A stretch of 10,907 bases of DNA from Bordetella parapertussis (lineage in GTDB: Bacteria; Pseudomonadota; Gammaproteobacteria; Burkholderiales; SG8-41). The notes under the pieces were generated by a model. The model was given only the letters and a program-made list of their open reading frames with translations. It did not search any database and was not told the DNA's origin. This document shows, piece by piece, positions 6,176 through 10,907 of this stretch. Made by a program: the position numbers and the translations under genes. How positions within the stretch are numbered: position 1 is the stretch's first letter; each line of letters starts with the position of its first letter. The stretch is taken from the NCBI GenBank assembly GCA_945863085.1, contig CAMBCD010000070.1, positions 1-10,907 of the forward strand. The letters are read 5' to 3'.

Positions 6176-7939
6176 TCATGCCCCCCCGAATTTGATCACC
6201 AGCCGCTCCCGAATATCGGCAATCACCGGAGACCATTCGCCGCGAACAGGCTGCCGGAACAGCTTTACCGACGGGTACCAGAGCATGGTGTCCCGATCCA
6301 GACCATAGCGCCATTCCGGAATCCGCGGCGTCATGACCCATGCCGGGCGGCCCAGTGCGCCGGCCAGATGGACTACCGAGGTGCATACCGAAATTACCAG
6401 ATCCAGCGCGCTGACCAACGCCGCAGTATCATCATAGTCGCCGTCGATGGCTTCCGGCCAGTCCGTGATGGCAATACCCTGCGCGGCAGTAAAGTCCGCG
6501 ATTTCACCGCCCCGATCACCGTACTGCAGATTGATCCAGTGTACGCCGGCAACGGTCAACAGGGGCAGCAACTGCGTCAGGTCCAGCGATCTGCGCGCGC
6601 GGCGGGTTACTGCCGCACCGCCGCGCCAGGAAATGCCGACTTTGAGACCGGGCCCCAGTGCAGCGAGGCGCCGTCGCCAGTGCGCCACCTGCTCCGGATC
6701 CGCCTTGAGATACCCGTCGTGCACGGGAAACTCCTGCACGCCGTTGCGGAAGTATCGAGGCAGGCTGCCGGCGTAGCTGTAGACATCGACCGGCACTCCT
6801 GGGTCGGTACGCACACGGGTCTGCAAATCCTGCAAAGGATGGAAATGTGCGCCCGTAAAAGAACGGGCAAACAGGCGTTCGAGACGGGGATCACATTCGA
6901 TATGGCACTGCGCCTGCTGTCTGAGCAGATCGGGATAGCAGGAGGCATGCATGATCTCGTCGCCCAGGCCCTGCTCACGCATGACCAGGATGGTTCGGCC
7001 ATTCAGCGCCGTGCCATTCCAGCGTGGTTCGCAGGAACGCCATGCCCGGGCTTTTTGCAGACGCAGGCGCTGATCAAAATCCTCCCATCCTTCGCGAAAG
7101 CGCCCGCGCATCAGATTGATCAGGCCGATGTCGTAACGTGCGGCAGCGGAACCCGGCTCGAGTTTCAGTGCACGACGGTGTGCTGCCAGCGCTTCTTCGG
7201 TCTGCCCAAGTTCGAAAAGGGCCGTACCAAGGGCGACATAGGGAGGCGCTTTATCGGTACGCAGCCGCAAGGCTTTTCTCGCTGTCGCCACAGAACCATC
7301 AAGGTCATCCACGCCGAACTGCGCAAGGGCAAGACAGCAGAGCGTCTCGAAACTCTCTCCACTCTCGGCAATGGCCCGCTCGGCGAGCGGCAACATTTCG
7401 CGATGGCGTCCCGCATGGTCCAGGCCCGAACAAACCCGGAGCAACAGGTCAACGCGCTCCGGCGCGCAATCCAGCGCCGCAGACAATTCAGCCAGCGCCT
7501 CGCGGTCGCGATCAGTCGATTCCAACACATTCGCCAGCAATTCGTGGTAACGAGCCTCCAGGGGTTGTGCATCCACCGCAGCGCGGCTGAATTGCTCAGC
7601 CGCCTCGTGGTCCCCGCCCTCCAGCCGGATCGTCGCCAGATCTGCGTAGGCATCTGCAAGCTGGGGATCCAGTCTCAATGCAGCCTGCAGCAGATTCTCG
7701 GCCTCCGCCTGCCTTCCCAGAGCCATCAGGGCGCGGCCGCACAAGTGGCGGGCCTGTGCGCTGTCCGGCTGCCCGGCAATGACTGACTCGCAGGCCCGGA
7801 CTGCCTCTTCGTGTTGCCCCCGGTTGAACGCGCTGATTGCCGGCCCGAGGGCAAACACCGCTTTTTCCTCACGCGCTGCCCGCGCTGCAGCAGCCGGCGC
7901 TCGCCACAAACCAGTCAACAAATTCCTCAACATGCGCAT
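6176..7939 (-). CDS. TPR-repeat protein with C-terminal glycosyltransferase-like domain
   Basis: This is a 587-residue cytoplasmic protein without signal peptide or membrane segments. Residues about 30-310 form tandem tetratricopeptide repeats, for example ADAYADLATIRLEGGDHEAA and ALGTALFELGQTEEALAAH, which usually bind protein partners. Residues about 315-587 resemble glycosyltransferase family 9 or the TPR-linked sugar transferases: REQGLGDEIMHA (321-332), VGISWRGG (434-441), WINLQYGD (478-485), then LVSALDLVISVCTSVVHLAGALGRP near 508-532 and MLWYPSVKLF near 552-561. The likely role is making or attaching a glycan, perhaps on the pilin encoded next; the substrate is unknown. The start is taken at ATG 7939 (MRM); ATG 7933 is equally possible, and the only upstream purine stretch is a weak GGGA. 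The pilin follows after a regulated gap of 281 bp. Confidence 0.8.
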   Translation of the reverse strand: MRMLRNLLTGLWRAPAAAARAAREEKAVFALGPAISAFNRGQHEEAVRACESVIAGQPDSAQARHLCGRALMALGRQAEAENLLQAALRLDPQLADAYADLATIRLEGGDHEAAEQFSRAAVDAQPLEARYHELLANVLESTDRDREALAELSAALDCAPERVDLLLRVCSGLDHAGRHREMLPLAERAIAESGESFETLCCLALAQFGVDDLDGSVATARKALRLRTDKAPPYVALGTALFELGQTEEALAAHRRALKLEPGSAAARYDIGLINLMRGRFREGWEDFDQRLRLQKARAWRSCEPRWNGTALNGRTILVMREQGLGDEIMHASCYPDLLRQQAQCHIECDPRLERLFARSFTGAHFHPLQDLQTRVRTDPGVPVDVYSYAGSLPRYFRNGVQEFPVHDGYLKADPEQVAHWRRRLAALGPGLKVGISWRGGAAVTRRARRSLDLTQLLPLLTVAGVHWINLQYGDRGGEIADFTAAQGIAITDWPEAIDGDYDDTAALVSALDLVISVCTSVVHLAGALGRPAWVMTPRIPEWRYGLDRDTMLWYPSVKLFRQPVRGEWSPVIADIRERLVIKFGGA

Positions 7940-7982
7940 CGGATATATCCCGGGTTCAAATTACCGCATGACATTGCCTGGC

Positions 7983-8001
7983 AGCCCCTGCCCGAGGGGC
8001 T
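7983..8001. repeat. Short hairpin in the divergent intergenic gap
   Basis: AGCCCCT and AGGGGCT pair over 7 bp around a 5-base loop in the 136-bp gap between the leftward TPR glycosyltransferase gene and the rightward small gene at 8076. No T-run follows on either strand, so it is not an evident terminator; it could be an operator or a leader structure. Elsewhere in the gap, TGGTATTCT at 8021-8029 may be an extended -10 box for the rightward gene, and GGATATATCC (7941-7950) is a short palindrome just before the leftward start. Confidence 0.35.
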
Positions 8002-8075
8002 ACACCTCAAGGCTCATGCTTGGTATTCTCGCATTCTACACAGGCCGCTTTTTCATCTGCTCAAAGGAATGCTTC

Positions 8076-8396
8076 ATGGGTCTTTTCGGATCGGTCTCGG
8101 GAAAACAAGTGGACGAATTTGCACGCGGGCTCGTGGACAAGGTCGTGGTGCTCCGTCCGCCCAAAGGAAAGGCATCCCCCGGAAATCCTGGCGTTTCCCT
8201 GAAAACGCTGGAGCCCAAGGTCGATTCCCTGTTCGAGACCGCGACTGCCTTCAGACAGGAACACAAACTGGGTTTGTACAAAAAAGCCCGTCTGGCAAAT
8301 ACCTTTCGCTGGGAAATGAAGGAACGCGGCTATGAAGACGCCTTCATCGAGATGATCACCGAAAAACTGGTCGTGGCCGTATCCAAAAAAGATTAA
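8076..8396 (+). CDS. Small protein of unknown function
   Basis: I do not recognise this 106-residue protein. It begins MGLFGSVSGKQVDEFARGLVD and ends LVVAVSKKD. It has no signal peptide, cysteine or membrane segment and is rich in lysine, so it should be a soluble cytoplasmic protein. A proline and glycine-rich stretch (about residues 27-43) precedes a largely helical second half with many charged residues. The start is ATG 8076, supported by AAGGA at 8064-8068 with a 7-base gap; the frame is open further upstream to 7779 but that part overlaps the opposite-strand glycosyltransferase. It is transcribed away from that gene and towards the HD-GYP gene, whose stop lies 16 bp away. Good ribosome site and compact fit between neighbours support a real gene. 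Confidence 0.75.
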   Translation: MGLFGSVSGKQVDEFARGLVDKVVVLRPPKGKASPGNPGVSLKTLEPKVDSLFETATAFRQEHKLGLYKKARLANTFRWEMKERGYEDAFIEMITEKLVVAVSKKD

Positions 8397-8412
8397 CCGG
8401 CCCGACCTCCCA

Positions 8413-10032
8413 TCACCGGACAGGTGGCGGCTGATACCCCGGGATTCGTGCGACGTCGACGACGTCTATCTGCTCCGGATCGAGAAATTCCTTGGCGTAT
8501 TTCTCGTAAACTTTCCCCCACATGAACACGTCGAACAGGTCCGGATCGACGTGCCCGTTCAGCTTGAACTTGCCGAGGATGGTCAGTGATTCGGTCAGGG
8601 TCTTGCCCTTTTTATAGGGCCGGTCTTTCGCCGTCAGTGCCTCAAAAATATCGGCAATGCCCATGCAGCGCGCCTGTACCGACATCTGGTCACGCGTCAG
8701 ACCCCGCGGGTAACCCTTGCCGTCCATGCGCTCGTGGTGACCGCCGGCATACTCCGGCACCTGCTTCAGATGACGGGGCCACGGCAGCGATTCCAGCATC
8801 TGTATGGTGACGTCGATATGGTGATTGATGATCTGCCGCTCCCCGGGCGTCAGCGTGCCGGCACGTATCGTCAGGTTTTCAATTTCATCCGTCGTCAGGA
8901 AATCGCCGATGCTGCCGTCGGGACGCTGCCACCGGTAACGTGCGGAGATCGCCCTGACCCGGGCGATGTCTTCATCGCGCATCGACTCACCGCCGACATT
9001 GGTGCGACGCAGGAATTCGCGGTCCTGGTCAATGTCGCGCAGCAGGGTCTCGGTCGCGGACGCCGTCGCGCTACCGGTCAGCAATGCGAGCTGGGCATCG
9101 CGCTTGATGACCTCAAAGCGCGTGTCTATCAGTTCGATACGGTCATAAATCGTCTGCAGCTTGGTCGCCTTGTCGACGACGTGTACAGGCGTCGTCACCT
9201 TGCCGCAATCGTGCAGCAGGCCGGCGATTTTCAGCTCGTAACGGTCGCGATCGGTCATCGCGAAGTCCTTGAGCGGCCCGACCTGGCAGTTATTGACCGC
9301 CTCGGCCAGCAGAAGGGTCAGCGTCGGCACCCGTTCGCAATGCCCGCCCGTATACGGCGACTTGTCATCGATCGCGGCATTGATCATCTGGATGAACGAC
9401 TCGAACAGGCTTTCCAGGTGGTTGATCAGCAGCCGGTTGGTCAGCGCGATCGCTGCCTGCGAGGCCAGTGACTCCGCCAGTTGCTGGTCGTTTTCCGAGA
9501 ACGGCACCACCTCCCCGGTTTCGCGGTTCTTGGCATTGATCAACTGCAGCACGCCGATGATTTCATTTTCGTGATTCTTCATCGGCACGGTCAGGAATGA
9601 CGTCGACCGGTAACCGGTCTTCTTGTCAAAGTTCTTGGTGCCCGAGAAATCGAAGCCGGCTTCGGTGTAGGCATCCGCCACATTGACGGAACAGTCATGG
9701 TGCACAGCATAGGTGGCAACCATGCTGTTGATGGCGTTGCCTTCCTTGTCGAACAGGTTGACCGGATAAAACGGGATATCCACGCCGCTGGTGCCGCCCA
9801 TGGCGATGCCCAGCGTGTCGTTGCGCATGATCTCGAAGCGCAGCGACTGCTCATCCGTCATCCGGTACAGCGTGCCGCCGTCGGCGCTGGTAATGTCCTT
9901 CGCCGCAATCAGGATGGCTTCGAGCAAACGGTTGATGTCGCGCTCGCGGGAGAGTGCCACGCCGATGCGCAACAGCTCCCCCAGCCGGTGGGCAAGCTCG
10001 GTCGCCGCCGGCGGGAGTTCCGGTTGATTCAT
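8413..10032 (-). CDS. GAF-HD-GYP protein, probable cyclic-di-GMP phosphodiesterase
   Basis: This is a 539-residue soluble protein. Residues about 20-205 form a GAF sensor domain; NFDKKTGYRSTSFLTVPM (134-151) closely recalls GAF domains of cyclic-nucleotide phosphodiesterases. The rest is an HD-GYP domain, which hydrolyses cyclic-di-GMP: His231 in GGHCERV, the HD pair in GLLHDCGK (His274-Asp275), His404-His405, and HHERMDGKGYP (432-442), with Asp471 as the likely last ligand. All metal-binding motifs look intact. Between the HD pair and His404 lie about 100 residues more than usual. The start is ATG 10032, 25 bp after the ATPase stop; an in-frame GTG at 10077 would overlap that gene, and neither has a clear ribosome site. 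Co-transcription with a pilus/secretion ATPase suggests it controls surface appendages or secretion through cyclic-di-GMP. Confidence 0.88.
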   Translation of the reverse strand: MNQPELPPAATELAHRLGELLRIGVALSRERDINRLLEAILIAAKDITSADGGTLYRMTDEQSLRFEIMRNDTLGIAMGGTSGVDIPFYPVNLFDKEGNAINSMVATYAVHHDCSVNVADAYTEAGFDFSGTKNFDKKTGYRSTSFLTVPMKNHENEIIGVLQLINAKNRETGEVVPFSENDQQLAESLASQAAIALTNRLLINHLESLFESFIQMINAAIDDKSPYTGGHCERVPTLTLLLAEAVNNCQVGPLKDFAMTDRDRYELKIAGLLHDCGKVTTPVHVVDKATKLQTIYDRIELIDTRFEVIKRDAQLALLTGSATASATETLLRDIDQDREFLRRTNVGGESMRDEDIARVRAISARYRWQRPDGSIGDFLTTDEIENLTIRAGTLTPGERQIINHHIDVTIQMLESLPWPRHLKQVPEYAGGHHERMDGKGYPRGLTRDQMSVQARCMGIADIFEALTAKDRPYKKGKTLTESLTILGKFKLNGHVDPDLFDVFMWGKVYEKYAKEFLDPEQIDVVDVARIPGYQPPPVR

Positions 10033-10057
10033 GAGAGTCAGGACGACGGGAGGAGAG

Positions 10058-10907
10058 CTATTTGATACAGACGGCACGCACCTGCTTCATGTCGGTAATG
10101 CCCATCAGCACTTTCTCGATGCCGTCCTGCTTCAAGGTGCGCATACCGTCTTCGAGGGCGGTCGCCACCATTTCCGCGACGCGCGCATGCTCCTGGATGT
10201 TCTTCTTCAGCGCGTCGGTACCCACCAGCAGTTCATGCAGGCCCACCCGCCCCTTGTAACCACTGCCGCCGCAGACCTCGCAGCCGACAGGATCGTGGAT
10301 CACCAGCTTGCCGGTCTCGCCGCCATAATTGGCAATCCAGTCTTCCAGCAGCTTGGCTTCGGCCGCCTTGGGATCCTTTTTCCAGGTCGCGGTGTTCTTC
10401 AGTTCCATCGCATACTCGACGATCAGCGCCTGGATCTCCTCGGTCGTCGCATCGTGCGGTTTTTTGCACTTGCCGCACAGGCGTTTGGCCAGACGCTGCG
10501 CCAGGATGCCGAGCAGCGCGTCGGCAAAGTTGAACGGATCCATGCCCATGTCGAGCAGGCGGATGATCGATTCCGGCGCGCTGTTGGTATGCAGCGTGGC
10601 GAACACCAGGTGGCCCGTCAGCGAGGCTTCAATGCCGGTGCCGGTGGTTTCCTTGTCGCGCATCTCGCCGACCATGATGATGTCTGGATCGGCGCGAAGG
10701 AAGGCTTTCATCGCCACGGCAAAGGTCATCCCCGCCTTGGGATTCATCTGCACCTGGCGCAGGCCTTTTTGCGTGATCTAGACCGGGTCTTCCGCGGTCC
10801 AGATCTTGGTGTCGGAGGTATTCAGGTAACCGAGCACCGAGTGCAGCGTCGTCGTTTTGCCGGAACCGGTCGGGCCGCACACGAAAAACAGGCCATACGG
10901 CTTGGAC
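10058..10907 (-). pseudogene. GspE/PulE/PilB-type ATPase interrupted by an amber codon (partial)
   Basis: This encodes the C-terminal catalytic part of a hexameric ATPase that powers type II secretion or type IV pilus assembly; its 5' part is outside the window. In order one sees Walker [11 protein letters not shown], then TAEDPV, then TAG (plus-strand CTA at 10778-10780), then ITQKGLRQVQMNP, the Walker B region DPDIIMVGEMRD, the His box TGHLVFATLHTNSAP, and two cysteine pairs CGKC and CEVC that bind zinc. The amber replaces the second glutamate of the EDPVE motif, as a single GAG to TAG change would. Everything after it, 239 codons to the TAG stop at 10058-10060, is open and well conserved. 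Restart at GTG 10753 or ATG 10747 would lack Walker A and be inactive. It is either a recent null allele or a sequence error. The HD-GYP gene follows at 25 bp. Confidence 0.85.

Noticed and set aside
6181..6187. A run of seven C near the 3' end of the TPR glycosyltransferase gene as a phase-variation switch.
   Set aside because: The run is short and only three codons from the stop, so slippage would change only the last few residues.
6116..7786. A 556-codon open frame on the plus strand opposite the TPR glycosyltransferase gene.
   Set aside because: The opposite strand encodes clear TPR repeats and glycosyltransferase motifs; this frame is rich in Arg, Gln and His without domain signals, as a shadow would be.
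7779..8075. A longer N-terminal form of the small gene at 8076.
   Set aside because: The extension overlaps the opposite-strand TPR gene start, and only ATG 8076 has a well-spaced ribosome binding site.
8734..9471. A 245-codon open frame on the plus strand opposite the HD-GYP gene.
   Set aside because: Complete HD-GYP motifs on the other strand show which frame is real.
10033..10077. A GTG start at 10077 for the HD-GYP protein, overlapping the ATPase gene.
   Set aside because: Not excluded, but the extra 15 residues are low-complexity and ATG 10032 sits cleanly after the ATPase stop.
10778..10780. Reading the ATPase amber as programmed recoding (read-through or a special amino acid).
   Set aside because: TAG is the normal stop for soxA and for this same gene in the window, and the position matches a conserved glutamate one base change away.

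Overview
The window looks like a chromosomal piece from a GC-rich, sulfur-oxidising proteobacterium, most likely a betaproteobacterium. The evidence is the soxYZAXB gene order, a class IVa type IV pilin with its neighbours, a sigma-54 promoter and a GspE/PulE-type ATPase. No single gene names a genus. I see no tRNA, rRNA, CRISPR array, insertion sequence or phage gene.

Bases 1-3827, plus strand: the 3' part of a thiosulfate-oxidation (Sox) cluster, in the order soxY (3' end only), soxZ, soxA, soxX, soxB. SoxYZ carries the substrate on a C-terminal cysteine, SoxAX (two c-type haem proteins, one haem each here) loads thiosulfate onto it, and SoxB hydrolyses off sulfate. SoxX has a lipoprotein signal and a long N-terminal extension. 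A near-perfect intrinsic terminator sits between soxX and soxB. soxCD, if present, lie outside the window.

Bases 3843-7939, minus strand: a pilin and glycosylation block. Read in its own direction it holds a TPR protein with a C-terminal glycosyltransferase-like domain, a regulatory gap of about 280 bp, a type IV major pilin, a strong terminator, and a multi-pass O-antigen ligase/oligosaccharyltransferase-like protein. The regulatory gap holds a canonical sigma-54 promoter, an exact IHF consensus match and palindromic GTGAC motifs. The arrangement resembles pilin loci in which a dedicated transferase glycosylates the pilin.

Bases 8076-8396, plus strand: a small conserved-looking cytoplasmic protein of unknown function.

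Bases 8413-10907, minus strand: a GspE/PulE-type secretion or pilus ATPase (5' end beyond the window), followed 25 bp later by a GAF-HD-GYP protein, a probable cyclic-di-GMP phosphodiesterase. The ATPase frame carries an amber codon exactly where the conserved second glutamate of the EDPVE motif should be, while the rest of the frame is intact. This is either a recent nonsense mutation or a sequence error.

No wholly unknown multi-gene system is evident. The points most worth a second look are the amber codon, the pilin promoter architecture, the pilin/transferase/TPR-glycosyltransferase block, the terminator inside the sox operon, the lipoprotein SoxX and the large insertion inside the HD-GYP domain.
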